DNA of 64,000 nucleotides, taken from DATBLE01 sp963837265. GTDB taxonomy: Bacteria > Actinomycetota > Thermoleophilia > Gaiellales > Gaiellaceae. The position numbers were made by a program, and so were the translations under genes. The first letter of the stretch is position 1. Every line of letters starts with the position of its first letter. Below the pieces are notes generated by a model that had not been told where the DNA came from, did no database searches, and was given only the letters and a program-made list of their open reading frames with translations. The stretch spans positions 372,001 through 436,000 of the forward strand of contig CAWIMQ010000004.1 in assembly GCA_963837265.1 (NCBI GenBank), written 5' to 3'. Positions 34,129 to 43,174 of this stretch are shown in pieces.

Positions 34129-35129
34129 TCGCCGTCCCTGAGGATGTAGGTGCCGTCGTCGACGATCTGCAGCGTTGCGTTCAGGAACACGCCGTCGAGA
34201 TGGAGCGAGCAGTGGTTCTGCCCGCCCGGGTAGGCGTTGTGGTTGTCCCCGAGCGCGAGGTGGACGGTGCCGACGCGGCCCTTCTCCGAGGGCGTCCCGA
34301 ACGGCGCCTTCTCGCTCGTGCCGAAGGCGAACTCGCCGATCACGGTGGCGTTCTCGACGCCGTCGATCGCACGCCGGAGCCGCTCGGCCTCCTCGCCGCC
34401 CTCGATCGCGACACACTTGCCGCCCTCCAGCGTCCAGCGGATCGGCGCCGCCACCTGGCCCTCGAGGCCGATTCCGAGCATCACCCCGTCGACGACCGCC
34501 GTCCCGTGGGTGAAGTCCTCGATCGCGGCGAACGCGACCTCCGTCCAGAGCGGGATCGGGCTCATCATCTGGCCGCGCGCCTTGTAGGGCGTCAGCTCAA
34601 GAGGCGGCCGGCCTTCGATCGAGACGTGGAAGTCGGTGCCGAGCGGGGTGGTGACGTGGCACTGCTTCTTTCCCGCGAGCGCGGCGACGGCGTCCCTGGT
34701 GCGCCTTGCTGATCGCTCCAGGTCCTCGCGCGTGAGCCCCCACTCGCCCATGCCGGGCTCGATCGACGCGATCTTGCCGTTCGCCTCGCAGGTCTCGCGC
34801 ACCGCGTTGACGTGGGCGAAGCGGTTCGCCCACTCGAGGTTCGCGATGATGATCACCTCGTCCGAGCCGACCATCGCCCGGTGCAGGTTCGCGGGAGGCG
34901 CCATCGGAAAGCGCACGTCCGCGCGGCCGCGGCGCACCTGCGCCTCGTTGTTCATCACCACCGGCCAGCCGCCACGCCCGACGACGACCTCGGCGACCGC
35001 GGCCGCCTCCGCCGTGTGCTCGTCGTCGCAGATGATCGTCACGACGTCGCCCTCCTCGACGGAGAAGCAGGTATCGACGATCAGCGCGGCGTCCTTCAGG
35101 AGATTGTCCGTTGCGGCCGTAGCGGCCAT
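34116..35129 (-). CDS. M29 aminopeptidase / NicX-like 2,5-dihydroxypyridine dioxygenase-family protein
   Basis: 337 aa. The C-terminal signature LALGDNHNAYPGGQNHCSLHLDG with following D (VDDGTYIL), and MNNEAQVRRG at the N-terminus, match the family that includes M29 metallopeptidases and the Fe(II) enzyme NicX, which opens 2,5-dihydroxypyridine. Histidine, glutamate and aspartate ligands are retained. Given the molybdenum hydroxylase and the flavoenzyme next to it, ring cleavage of an N-heterocycle is a reasonable hypothesis; peptidase activity is the alternative. Confidence 0.75.
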   Translation of the reverse strand: MAATAATDNLLKDAALIVDTCFSVEEGDVVTIICDDEHTAEAAAVAEVVVGRGGWPVVMNNEAQVRRGRADVRFPMAPPANLHRAMVGSDEVIIIANLEWANRFAHVNAVRETCEANGKIASIEPGMGEWGLTREDLERSARRTRDAVAALAGKKQCHVTTPLGTDFHVSIEGRPPLELTPYKARGQMMSPIPLWTEVAFAAIEDFTHGTAVVDGVMLGIGLEGQVAAPIRWTLEGGKCVAIEGGEEAERLRRAIDGVENATVIGEFAFGTSEKAPFGTPSEKGRVGTVHLALGDNHNAYPGGQNHCSLHLDGVFLNATLQIVDDGTYILRDGEWAL

Positions 35130-35132
35130 GGC

Positions 35133-36170
35133 TCACCTCACCCTCTCGGCGGAGAACAGGGGCAGAACTTCGCTCGCGAACCGGTCGACCTGCGCGTGCT
35201 GGTCGATCGCGCCGAACCGGCAGATGAAGTGGTCGACGCCGGCGTCGGCGAAGGCACGGAGCCACGAGGCGATCTGGTCCGGGGTGCCCACCGGCCCCCA
35301 GTTCGACAGGTCCATCGCCTGCGAGAGCTCCGGGTAGTACTTCGAGATGTACTCGTCGAACGCGGCCCGAGCGGCGTCCTCGGACTCGCCGATGTTCATC
35401 GTCACCTGATACGCGATCGCGAGCCGGGAGAAGTCACCGTCGTGCTCGTCGGCGTAGCGCTCGATCGCGGCGAGCTGCTCGACGAGCTCCTCTGGGTGCT
35501 TGGCCCGGCAGCAGGTCATCCAGCCGTCGCCGTGGTGCACGATCCGCCGGCACGCGTCCTCCAGCCGGCGCTCGATCACCTCGGGCGGAGCATCGCCCTT
35601 GAGCCTCGGGTTCGACACGACCCAGATCGGCGGCGGCGACTGGACCGGCATCAGCGGCGCCATCTCCGTGCCGGAGTAGAAGGAGACCCCGTCGTAGTCG
35701 AAGAACTCGCCGTGGAAGTCGGCCCGCCCCTCGGTCCAGAGGGCGCGGATCACCGCCAGTCCCTCCTCGAAGAGCGCGCCGCGCCGCACGTAGTCGAGCC
35801 CGAGCGCCTCGAACTCCCGCCGAACGCCCTCCTCCGGGTTCCCCATGCCGGTGCCGAGGATCGTCCGGCCGCCGGAGATCACGTCGAGGGTCGCCCACTC
35901 GAGCGCGAGGTAGAGCGGGTTGCGGGTCGACGAGACCATGCACGCGGTGCCGAGCCGGACTCGCGAGGTGCGCTGCGAGACCGCCGACAGGAGCGAGATC
36001 GGCTCGTACCGCGGCTTCGAGAACAGCGAGTCGCCCACCCAGACGGAGTCGAAGCCGGCCTCCTCGACCTCCTCGGCCAGGTCGAGCAGCATCGGCACGT
36101 CGTAGTCCGGCGCGATCAGCGGCTCCCGGTTGTTGAGGTTGACGCCGAACTCGATCGGCCGCCCGTTCAA
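35133..36170 (-). CDS. LLM-class flavin-dependent oxidoreductase
   Basis: 345 aa from a TTG start overlapping the GntR stop (TTGA); no ATG or GTG fits better. The luciferase-like barrel shows EFGVNLNNREPL, GFDSVWVGDSLF, LGTACMVSSTRNP and GRTILGTGMGNPEEG. Members use FMN or F420 for monooxygenation or hydride transfer. In the operon it could hydroxylate the ring substrate. C-terminal FRFGAIDQ-type residues (ICRFGAIDQH) are typical. Confidence 0.88.
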   Translation of the reverse strand: MNGRPIEFGVNLNNREPLIAPDYDVPMLLDLAEEVEEAGFDSVWVGDSLFSKPRYEPISLLSAVSQRTSRVRLGTACMVSSTRNPLYLALEWATLDVISGGRTILGTGMGNPEEGVRREFEALGLDYVRRGALFEEGLAVIRALWTEGRADFHGEFFDYDGVSFYSGTEMAPLMPVQSPPPIWVVSNPRLKGDAPPEVIERRLEDACRRIVHHGDGWMTCCRAKHPEELVEQLAAIERYADEHDGDFSRLAIAYQVTMNIGESEDAARAAFDEYISKYYPELSQAMDLSNWGPVGTPDQIASWLRAFADAGVDHFICRFGAIDQHAQVDRFASEVLPLFSAERVR

Positions 36171-36871
36171 CGGCCGACCTCTGCGGCCGCGAGCTCCTCC
36201 TCGCTCAGCCCCTTCAGCCGCCGCTGGGGGACGCGGACGTGCTCGGACATCAGGTGCGCGGCGCGGTCGGCATCCCCCCGCTTGGCGGCGCGGAGGATCG
36301 CGGCGTGCTCGGCGATCGACCGCTGGAGGTTCCCGCGCAGGATCAGCGACCGGATCCGGTAGCGCCCCATCTGACCGAGCAGCTGCCGGTAGAGCGCCTC
36401 GAGCTTCGAGTTGCCGGAGGCCTGGAAGAGCCGCGCGTGGAACGCGGCGTTCGCCTCGAAGAACTCGGAGACCGCCCCGCGCTCGGCCCGCTTCGACATC
36501 GTCTCGATCAGCTCCTGCAGGGCGGCGACGTCGTCGGCGGTCAGCCGCGGCACCGCAAGCCGCACGGCCATCATCTCGAGGGCCTCTCTGACCTGGTAGA
36601 GCTCGAGGAACTCCTCCTTCGAGAGCGAGCGGACGACCGCCCCGCGTCGCGGCCGTACTGTGACGAGCCCCTCCACCTCGAGCCGGCCGATCGCCTCGCG
36701 CACCGGCCCCCGGCTCACGCCGAGCTGCCGGGAGAGCGCGACCTCGGCGAGCTCGGTGCCCGGCTTCAGCCGCCCCGCCAGGATCTCCTCCCGGAGATGG
36801 TCGTACACTCGCTCCCAGAGCGTCAGGTTCTCGAGACGAACCGGACGGCTCGGCGCTGTCCCGGTCAGCAT
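36167..36871 (-). CDS. GntR-family regulator, FCD (FadR) subfamily
   Basis: 234 aa from ATG 36871, with GGAG about ten bases upstream; an upstream GTG at 36880 sits too close to it. The winged helix is at about 15-85 (YDHLREEILAGRLKPG, LGVSRGPVREAIGRLEVEG). The FCD ligand domain has AANAAFHARLFQASGN and EHAAILRAAKRGD, so its metal-binding histidines are present. First gene of the catabolic operon and divergent from the BMP transporter. It probably binds TTGTnnACA-type sites such as that at 36918-36932 and responds to a pathway acid. Confidence 0.9.
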   Translation of the reverse strand: MLTGTAPSRPVRLENLTLWERVYDHLREEILAGRLKPGTELAEVALSRQLGVSRGPVREAIGRLEVEGLVTVRPRRGAVVRSLSKEEFLELYQVREALEMMAVRLAVPRLTADDVAALQELIETMSKRAERGAVSEFFEANAAFHARLFQASGNSKLEALYRQLLGQMGRYRIRSLILRGNLQRSIAEHAAILRAAKRGDADRAAHLMSEHVRVPQRRLKGLSEEELAAAEVGR

Positions 36872-36917
36872 TGCAATCACTCTCCGGACTGGTTAGGGTA
36901 CACGCCAATCCTGGATC

Positions 36918-36932
36918 TTGTTAACAGTCAGC
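36918..36932 (+). promoter_or_regulatory. Predicted GntR/FCD operator, site 1
   Basis: TTGTTAACAGTCAGC lies between gntR and the BMP transporter operon. It matches 13 of 15 bases with site 2 at 49697-49711. TTGTnnACA fits the general FCD-type operator pattern TnGTnnACnA. Confidence 0.6.
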
Positions 36933-37039
36933 AAGCGGCAGCCTATCAACGGGTCCGGGAAGGACGCAAGCGCACCGCCCGGCACGGAAACGGCGCCGGG
37001 AGTCAGCCCGATTCCCCGGGAAGGAAGGAGAGTGGCGTG

Positions 37040-38080
37040 ATGCACAGACGTCTATCCGGAGCGCGGGTCGTCGCCGTCGCGGCGGCCGTGGCACTGGTTG
37101 CCGCCGGCAGCGTGTACGCGGCCGGAGCGCTCAGGACGGCAAAGGTGACGAAGGTCGGGATCGCCACGCCGGCGAAGGCGAGCGACTACGGCTGGAACGC
37201 GCAGGGGTACAACGGCGCGAAGGCCGCGGCCGCCGCGAACGGGGCCTCGTTCACGGCGATCACGAACATCGGCTACGACAAGACCGACGTCGTGCTCCGC
37301 CAGCTCATCAAGGGCGGGGCGAACTTCATCGTCGCCCACGCGAGCGGCTACGACACGATCGCCGCGCGGCTCGCGAAGCAGTACAAGGTGCCGATGATCA
37401 CCTACGACGTGCCGTCGAACCTGACGAAGGGATACGTCTCGTACGTGACCACCTCGAGCCAGGAGGGCTCCTATCTCGCGGGCATCCTGGCGGCGAGGAC
37501 GACGAAGACCCACAAGGTCGGAATCATCATCTCGGCCGCCGACGACAACTGGTACAAGATGAGCGGCGGATTCGCGGCCGGCTTCCGGAGCGTCGACAAG
37601 ACGTCGAAGATCTACTTCGCGACGGTCAGCCCGACCGGGTACGACGACGCCGCCGGCGGCAAGCGGGTCGCCAACAGCGTGATCGCGCAGGGCGCGGACG
37701 TCCTCTTCACGATGGGCGACAACGCGTCGTTCGGCTACCTGCAGGCGATCGAGAGCGCGAAGGTGGGCCACAAGGTGTGGATGATCGGCGACATCGGCGA
37801 CATGACGCCGATCGACAAGAACCACGTGTTCCTGTCGTCGGTGCTCTGGAACTTCGCGGGCACCTTCAAGCAGGCGATCAAGGACGTGAACAACGGCACC
37901 TACGGCACCCACGGCTACAACCTCAGCCTGAAGAACGGGGGCATCTCGCTGCTGCGCTCGAAGTACGTCTCCGCGGGCACCTGGAAGCAGGTCAAGAGCG
38001 CGCAGGCGAAGATCATGGCAGGGAAGATCAAGATCCCCGTCACGCACAAGGCGGGAGACGTCCAGAAGCTGCTGAAGTAG
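37040..38080 (+). CDS. BMP-family (nucleoside-like) ABC transporter substrate-binding protein
   Basis: 346 aa; ATG 37040 with AAGGAAGGAG upstream (GTG 37037 is in frame). Signal peptide about 1-29. Class I periplasmic fold: VGIATPAKASDYGWNAQGYN, GGANFIVAHASGYD, ADDNWYKMSGGFAAGF and GADVLFTMGDNA are diagnostic of basic-membrane-protein (PnrA-like) binding proteins. These bind purine nucleosides or similar heterocycles such as riboflavin. There is no obvious lipobox. First gene of a binding protein-ATPase-permease-permease operon. Confidence 0.9.
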   Translation: MHRRLSGARVVAVAAAVALVAAGSVYAAGALRTAKVTKVGIATPAKASDYGWNAQGYNGAKAAAAANGASFTAITNIGYDKTDVVLRQLIKGGANFIVAHASGYDTIAARLAKQYKVPMITYDVPSNLTKGYVSYVTTSSQEGSYLAGILAARTTKTHKVGIIISAADDNWYKMSGGFAAGFRSVDKTSKIYFATVSPTGYDDAAGGKRVANSVIAQGADVLFTMGDNASFGYLQAIESAKVGHKVWMIGDIGDMTPIDKNHVFLSSVLWNFAGTFKQAIKDVNNGTYGTHGYNLSLKNGGISLLRSKYVSAGTWKQVKSAQAKIMAGKIKIPVTHKAGDVQKLLK

Positions 38081-38100
38081 GGAGGCGGGTTGCGGTGCGC

Positions 38101-38128
38101 CCGCCCGCGGCCGGCCGGCCGCGGGCGG
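38101..38128 (+). promoter_or_regulatory. Perfect 28-bp palindrome between binding protein and ATPase genes
   Basis: CCGCCCGCGGCCGG is followed directly by its reverse complement CCGGCCGCGGGCGG. In the transcript this forms a very stable hairpin, likely causing partial termination or 3'-end protection so that the binding protein is made in excess. Confidence 0.65.
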
Positions 38129-38162
38129 CGCGCCCTTCTCGGGCACACTGGGCCGACACACG

Positions 38163-39758
38163 GTGAACGCGAGCAACGACACACCGATCGTCGAGCTGGT
38201 GGGGATCACCAAGGCGTTCCCGGGGGTGCTCGCGAACGACCGCGTCGACCTGACGCTGCGCCACGGCGAGGTTCACTGCCTGCTCGGAGAGAACGGCGCC
38301 GGCAAGTCGACGCTGATCGGGATCCTCTCCGGCCTGATCAGGCCCGACGCGGGGACGATCCGGATCGAGGGGGTCGAGACGGCGATCTCGTCTCCCCGGG
38401 CGGCGCTCGAGCTCGGGATCGGCACGGTGCACCAGCACTCGGCCCTGATCCCGGCCCTCACGGTGCTCGAGAACCTCATGCTCGGCGACAACCGCAGGCT
38501 GCGGCTCGACGCCGCGGCCGCCGAGCGGCGCCTGGCCGACCTCGCCTCCTCGCTCGGCGTGTCCGTCGACGCGAGCACGAAGGCGTCCGACCTGGCACTG
38601 GGGCACCAGCAGCAGGTCGAGATCGTCAAGGCGCTCTGGCGCGGCTCGCGCGTCCTGATCCTCGACGAGCCGACCTCGATGCTGACACCTCAGGGCGTGG
38701 TCGAGCTGGCCAAGGTGCTCGCCCGCCTGAAGGAGCAGGGCCAGGCGATCATCTTCATCACGCACAAGCTCCACGAGGCGCTGTCGCTCGGCGACGAGAT
38801 CTCGATCCTCCGCCAGGGACGCCTCGCCGGGACGATCGACCGGAACGCCCTGCGCTCGAGAGGCCAGGAGGAGCTGCGGGCGGAGATCGTGCGGATCATG
38901 TTCGGCGAGGAGGCGCGTACGGTCGCCGGCGTCGCCGAGCTGCAGGAGGAGCTCGAGCTGGTCGAGAGCCGCGAGCGCAGGGTCGACCGGGAGGCACCCA
39001 CCGTCCTCGAGCTCCGCAACGTCAGCTCCCCCGGGCTGGGGGCCGAGTTCGGGATCGAGGACGTGTCCCTCGAGCTGAAGGAAGGCGAGATCCTCGGCGT
39101 CGCCGGCGTCGACGGGAACGGCCAGGGCGCGCTCGCACAGGTGATCGCCGGGCAGCGCCACGCGTCGCACGGCGACGTGCTGCTCTACGGGGCCGCGGTC
39201 ACGGGGTTCTCCGTCTCCGCACGCCAGAAGGTCGGGCTGCGCTACGTGACGGACGACAGGCTCGGCGAGGGGATCGTCCGCCCCCTGCCGGTCGGCCTGA
39301 ACCTGTTCCTGAAGCGGATCGGCCAGCACCCGTTCTGGCGGCACGGACGCATCCAGCAGGCGGTCGTCGACCGGCGTGCCGCCGAGCTGGTGCGCGAGTT
39401 CGACGTCCGCACGCCCAGCGTCTCCACGCGCGCCGGGACGCTCTCCGGCGGCAACATCCAGAAGGTCCTGCTCGCCCGCGAGCTGAGCTTCGAGCCCAAG
39501 GTCGTCGTCTTCCACAAGCCGACCTACGGGCTGGACGTGAAGACGACCGCGTCGGTTCGCGACCTGATCCGCAGGCTCGCCGGCGGCGGCGGCTCGGCGC
39601 TCCTGATCTCCACCGACCTCGACGAGCTGCTCGAGATCTGCGACCGGATCGCCGTGATCTCGCGCGGCCGGCTCGTCGGCGTCGTCGCCAACGGGCCAGG
39701 AGCGGCCGAGCGCGTGGGCGAGCTGATGGTCGGCAGCGCCGACGCGGAGGCAGCCTGA
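38163..39758 (+). CDS. BMP-type ABC transporter ATP-binding protein (two ATPase domains)
   Basis: 531 aa, GTG start. Domain 1 has Walker A GENGAGKS and Walker B VLILDEPTSMLTP. Domain 2 has a degenerate Walker A (GVDGNGQGAL) with signature LSGGNIQK, and Walker B VVVFHKPTYGLD, lacking the usual acidic residue after the aspartate position. One canonical and one degenerate site is normal for sugar/nucleoside importers of this type. Energises uptake with the two permeases that follow. Confidence 0.92.
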   Translation: MNASNDTPIVELVGITKAFPGVLANDRVDLTLRHGEVHCLLGENGAGKSTLIGILSGLIRPDAGTIRIEGVETAISSPRAALELGIGTVHQHSALIPALTVLENLMLGDNRRLRLDAAAAERRLADLASSLGVSVDASTKASDLALGHQQQVEIVKALWRGSRVLILDEPTSMLTPQGVVELAKVLARLKEQGQAIIFITHKLHEALSLGDEISILRQGRLAGTIDRNALRSRGQEELRAEIVRIMFGEEARTVAGVAELQEELELVESRERRVDREAPTVLELRNVSSPGLGAEFGIEDVSLELKEGEILGVAGVDGNGQGALAQVIAGQRHASHGDVLLYGAAVTGFSVSARQKVGLRYVTDDRLGEGIVRPLPVGLNLFLKRIGQHPFWRHGRIQQAVVDRRAAELVREFDVRTPSVSTRAGTLSGGNIQKVLLARELSFEPKVVVFHKPTYGLDVKTTASVRDLIRRLAGGGGSALLISTDLDELLEICDRIAVISRGRLVGVVANGPGAAERVGELMVGSADAEAA

Positions 39759-39777
39759 GTGCGTGTGACCCGGTCAC

Positions 39778-39811
39778 CTAACCATTTCCCGACCGAAGGG
39801 AGGGAAATGGC
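39778..39811 (+). promoter_or_regulatory. RBS-bearing leader repeat, copy 2
   Basis: 32 of 34 bases are identical to 1344-1377. CCATTTCCC (39782-39790) pairs perfectly with GGGAAATGG (39802-39810), placing the Shine-Dalgarno AGGGAGGG in the hairpin just before the ATG at 39815. Confidence 0.65.
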
Positions 39812-39814
39812 CGC

Positions 39815-40972
39815 ATGAGCGTCGAGACCGCCACTCCGGACACCGCCCTCGCGGTTGCCCGCCCCCGGACGGAGCGGTACGGACGCGCCGAGCAGGCCTT
39901 CGACCTGCTGATCCGCTCGATCGTGCCGGTCGCCCTCGCCCTCGTCGCCGGCGGGATCGTCTTGCTCGCTCTCGGTCGCAATCCCGCCACCTTCTACGCG
40001 AACATCTGGAGAGGCGGGATCGAGGCCGGGGCGTGGCAGGACAGCGCGATCCGGATGGCGCCGTTCCTGCTGATCGCGGCGGGCCTCACGGTCATCTTCC
40101 GCGCGAACATCTGGAACCTCGGCTACAACGGGCAGTTCTTGCTCGGCGCCGCGCTCGTCTCCGGATACGGGCCGGCGCTCGTCGCCCACCTCCCGCTCGC
40201 GGTCGCGACCGTCGTCCTCTTCCTGATGGCGGGCGCGGTCGCCGGGCTCTGGACCCTCGTGCCGGCGCTGCTGAAGGCCCGTTACGGGACGAACGAGATC
40301 ATCACCACTCTGATGATGTCGTTCATCGGGGTCGACCTCGCGAGCATCCTGATCAAGGGCCCGTTCCACGACCCGACGACGCCGCTCCCGCAGACGAGCG
40401 TGCTGCCGTTCGAGAAGATGCTCCCGAGCATCCCCGGCACGCGCGTCCATGTCGGCCTGCTCGTCGCGTTCGCCGCGATCCTCGTCGTCCACTACGTCCT
40501 GACGCGTACGTCCTGGGGCCTGCGGCTCCGGATCATGGGCGCGAACCCGAACGCCGCCCGCCATCTCGGGATCGACCTGCCGCGGCTGATCGTGGTCAGC
40601 TTCGTCGTCTCGGGCTTCCTCGTCGGCCTCGCCGCCGCCGCCGACATCCTCGGCCTCTGGGGCTACATCCGCACCGGCTGGAACCCGGCCTACGGGGACA
40701 CGATCATCCCGTTCGTCTTCCTGGCGCGGCTGAACGCGCTCGCCGTCGTCCCGTTCATCGCGTTCTTCTCGGTGCTCTCCACGGGCGGCGACCTGGCCGC
40801 GCAGCAGGCGAACCTGTCGACCGACTTCCTGCTCGTGCTCGTCGGCCTGATCCTCTTCTTCATGACCGTGATCGAGTTCCTCGGCCGCCGGCGCGAGCTC
40901 GGCGCGAGCTATCTGACGCCCGGCCTGCGACGGGCCCTGCGGGCACCGCTCTTCCGGAGGCGGTCGGGGTGA
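39815..40972 (+). CDS. BMP-type ABC transporter permease
   Basis: 385 aa with about eight to ten membrane helices. FRANIWNLGYNGQFLLGA, ARYGTNEIITTLMMSF and RIMGANPNAARHLGID are typical of nucleoside/BPL-LivM-type permeases paired with BMP binding proteins. Start preceded by the hairpin leader repeat. Ends in GTGA overlap with the second permease. Confidence 0.92.
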   Translation: MSVETATPDTALAVARPRTERYGRAEQAFDLLIRSIVPVALALVAGGIVLLALGRNPATFYANIWRGGIEAGAWQDSAIRMAPFLLIAAGLTVIFRANIWNLGYNGQFLLGAALVSGYGPALVAHLPLAVATVVLFLMAGAVAGLWTLVPALLKARYGTNEIITTLMMSFIGVDLASILIKGPFHDPTTPLPQTSVLPFEKMLPSIPGTRVHVGLLVAFAAILVVHYVLTRTSWGLRLRIMGANPNAARHLGIDLPRLIVVSFVVSGFLVGLAAAADILGLWGYIRTGWNPAYGDTIIPFVFLARLNALAVVPFIAFFSVLSTGGDLAAQQANLSTDFLLVLVGLILFFMTVIEFLGRRRELGASYLTPGLRRALRAPLFRRRSG

Positions 40973-41931
40973 TCCTCGCCAGCCAGGTCTGGACGGAGGT
41001 GTTCTGGACGAGCGCGATCTCCGGCGGCCTGGTCGCGGGCGTCCCGCTGATGTTCACCGCGCTCGGAGAGACGATCTCGGAGCGCGCAGGCGTGCTGAAC
41101 ATCGGCCTCGAGGGGATGATGCTGCTCGGTGCGTATGTCGGGTTCCTCGGGGCCTACTACGGGGGCTCGGTCTGGGTCGGCTACCTCACCGGCATCCTCG
41201 GCGGCATGCTCGCCTCGGTGTTCATGGTCGTCCTCTGCGTCTGGCTCGGGCTCGACCAGATCGTCGTCGGGATCGCGATCACCCTGTCGGCCGAGGGGAT
41301 CACGAGCGTCCTCTACCAGACCCGGTTCAGCACGAGCGAGCCCCGGCTCGGCGCCGCGCCGACGGACCCGATTCCGCTGCTCGACCGGATCCCGGTGCTC
41401 GGGAAGGCGATCAACGGCCAGTACCCGCTGTTCAGCCAGCCGCTGATCGTCTACCTCGGCCTCGCCTTCGCGGTACTGCTCGGGTGGATCTTCCGCTCGA
41501 CGAACGTGGGCCTCAACCTGCGCGCGGCCGGCGAGAAGCCCGACGCGCTCGACGCGGCGGGCGTCAGCGTCCTCGCCACCCGAAGCTATGCGGCGCTCGC
41601 CACGGGCGCGCTCGCCGGGCTCGGCGGCGCCTACCTGGCGATCGTCGGCACGGGCGGCTTCCAGTCCTTCCTCACGCAGGGGCAGGGCTACATGGCGATC
41701 GTGATCGCGATGCTCGCCCGCGGCCGGCCGCTCGGCGTCGTCGCGGGGTCGCTCCTGTTCGGGATCGCCCTCTCGCTGTCGACGCTCCTCCAGCTCGCCG
41801 GGATCAACCTCTCGACCGAGGTCGTCCACATGCTGCCCTTCGCCGCGATCATCCTCGCGCTGATCCTCTTCGCCCGCCGTGCCTACCTCCCGCCCGCGCT
41901 CGCGCTCCCGTACGTGCGCGGCGCCCGCTGA
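40969..41931 (+). CDS. BMP-type ABC transporter permease, second subunit
   Basis: 320 aa, GTG start overlapping the first permease stop, with GGAGG nine bases upstream. GETISERAGVLNIGLEGMM and LRAAGEKPDALDAAGV are signature regions of the YufQ/NupQ-like permease. About nine membrane helices. Completes the importer. Confidence 0.92.
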   Translation: MILASQVWTEVFWTSAISGGLVAGVPLMFTALGETISERAGVLNIGLEGMMLLGAYVGFLGAYYGGSVWVGYLTGILGGMLASVFMVVLCVWLGLDQIVVGIAITLSAEGITSVLYQTRFSTSEPRLGAAPTDPIPLLDRIPVLGKAINGQYPLFSQPLIVYLGLAFAVLLGWIFRSTNVGLNLRAAGEKPDALDAAGVSVLATRSYAALATGALAGLGGAYLAIVGTGGFQSFLTQGQGYMAIVIAMLARGRPLGVVAGSLLFGIALSLSTLLQLAGINLSTEVVHMLPFAAIILALILFARRAYLPPALALPYVRGAR

Positions 41932-41942
41932 AAGGAGATTCG

Positions 41943-43112
41943 ATGCGTGACCCAGATTTCACCCTCTCCGCCGGCCCGGTGTCTGCCTCGCCGCGCGTGC
42001 TGGCCGCGCTCGGGTCGCCGATCGTCTACCACTACGACCCAGCCTTCATCGAGCGCTTCCGTGCGACCGAGCGAAAGGTCGCCGACGTCTTCCTGACCGA
42101 CAACGACATCCTGCTCATGCAGGGCGAGGCGATCCTCGGCCTCGAGGCTGCCGCGCGAGGGCTCGTCCGGCCCGGAGCCAAGGTGCTGAACCTCGTCCAG
42201 GGCGTCTTCGGCAAGGGAATGGGCTACTGGCTGAAGGACTTCGGCGCCGAGCTGCACGAGCTCGAGGTCGCCTACGACGACGCGGTCGACCCGGCCGAGG
42301 TCGAGCGCTACCTCGACGAGCACCCGGGGATCGAGCTCGTCACCGTCGTCCACTCCGAGACCCCGTCGGGGACGTTCGCCGACCTGGCCGCGATCGGCCC
42401 GGCCGCCCGGGCCCGCGGCGCGCTGACCCTCGTCGACTGCGTCTCCTCGCTCGGCGGCATGGAGCTGCGGACCGACGACTGGGAGCTCGACGTCTGCGTG
42501 GCCGGCGCGCAGAAGTGCCTCGGTGGGCCTCCCGGGATAGCGCTGATGTCCGTCTCCGAGGCGGCCTGGACGCGGATCCGCTCCAATCCGGCGGCGCCGC
42601 GGGCGTCGTTCCTCTCGATGCTCGACTGGAAGGAGCAGTGGATCGACGGCGAGAAGTTCCCGTTCACGCCCTCGGTCGTCGACGTGCACGGAGTCGAAGC
42701 CGCCTGCGACGAGCTCCTCGAGGATGGGCTCGAGGCGTCGATCGCGCGCCACGAGCGCTCGGCGGCGGCTTGCCGCGCCGGCGTGCGGGCGATGGGCCTC
42801 GAGCTCTGGCCGCGAAGCGACGCGATCGCGGCCGCGTGCGTGACCGCGATCGCCGTTCCCGAGCCGCTGACCGACGTCCAGGTGCGCGCGCACTGCCGCG
42901 AGCGCTACGGCGTGATGATCTCGGGCGGGCAGGGCGCGGGGAACCTCGTCCGGATCGGGCACATGGGGCTGTCGGCACGGTCGCTGTACCCGGTGATCGG
43001 CCTCGCCGCAGTCGGGCGGACGCTCGCCGACCTCGGCGCGCACGTCGAGATCGGCGCGGGCGTCGAGGCCGCCCTCGCCGAGGTCTCGCAGACGACGGCC
43101 GCGCTACGCTGA
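41943..43112 (+). CDS. PLP-dependent aminotransferase, alanine-glyoxylate/PucG-like class V
   Basis: 389 aa, ATG with AAAGGAG upstream, following the importer by 11 bases. Fold-type I class V: LSAGPVSASPRVL, the catalytic Lys191 in AGAQKCLGGPPG, and GNLVRIGHMG near the end. Relatives are alanine-glyoxylate, ureidoglycine-glyoxylate (PucG) and pyridoxamine-pyruvate aminotransferases. Beside a nucleoside-like importer and a molybdenum hydroxylase, nitrogen release from a purine or pyridine catabolite is plausible. Confidence 0.88.
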   Translation: MRDPDFTLSAGPVSASPRVLAALGSPIVYHYDPAFIERFRATERKVADVFLTDNDILLMQGEAILGLEAAARGLVRPGAKVLNLVQGVFGKGMGYWLKDFGAELHELEVAYDDAVDPAEVERYLDEHPGIELVTVVHSETPSGTFADLAAIGPAARARGALTLVDCVSSLGGMELRTDDWELDVCVAGAQKCLGGPPGIALMSVSEAAWTRIRSNPAAPRASFLSMLDWKEQWIDGEKFPFTPSVVDVHGVEAACDELLEDGLEASIARHERSAAACRAGVRAMGLELWPRSDAIAAACVTAIAVPEPLTDVQVRAHCRERYGVMISGGQGAGNLVRIGHMGLSARSLYPVIGLAAVGRTLADLGAHVEIGAGVEAALAEVSQTTAALR

Positions 43113-43174
43113 TCGCCGGCCCACGCAGGCACACCGGCTGACTCGGGGGAGGCGAGGGAAGCTCGAGCCGGAGA

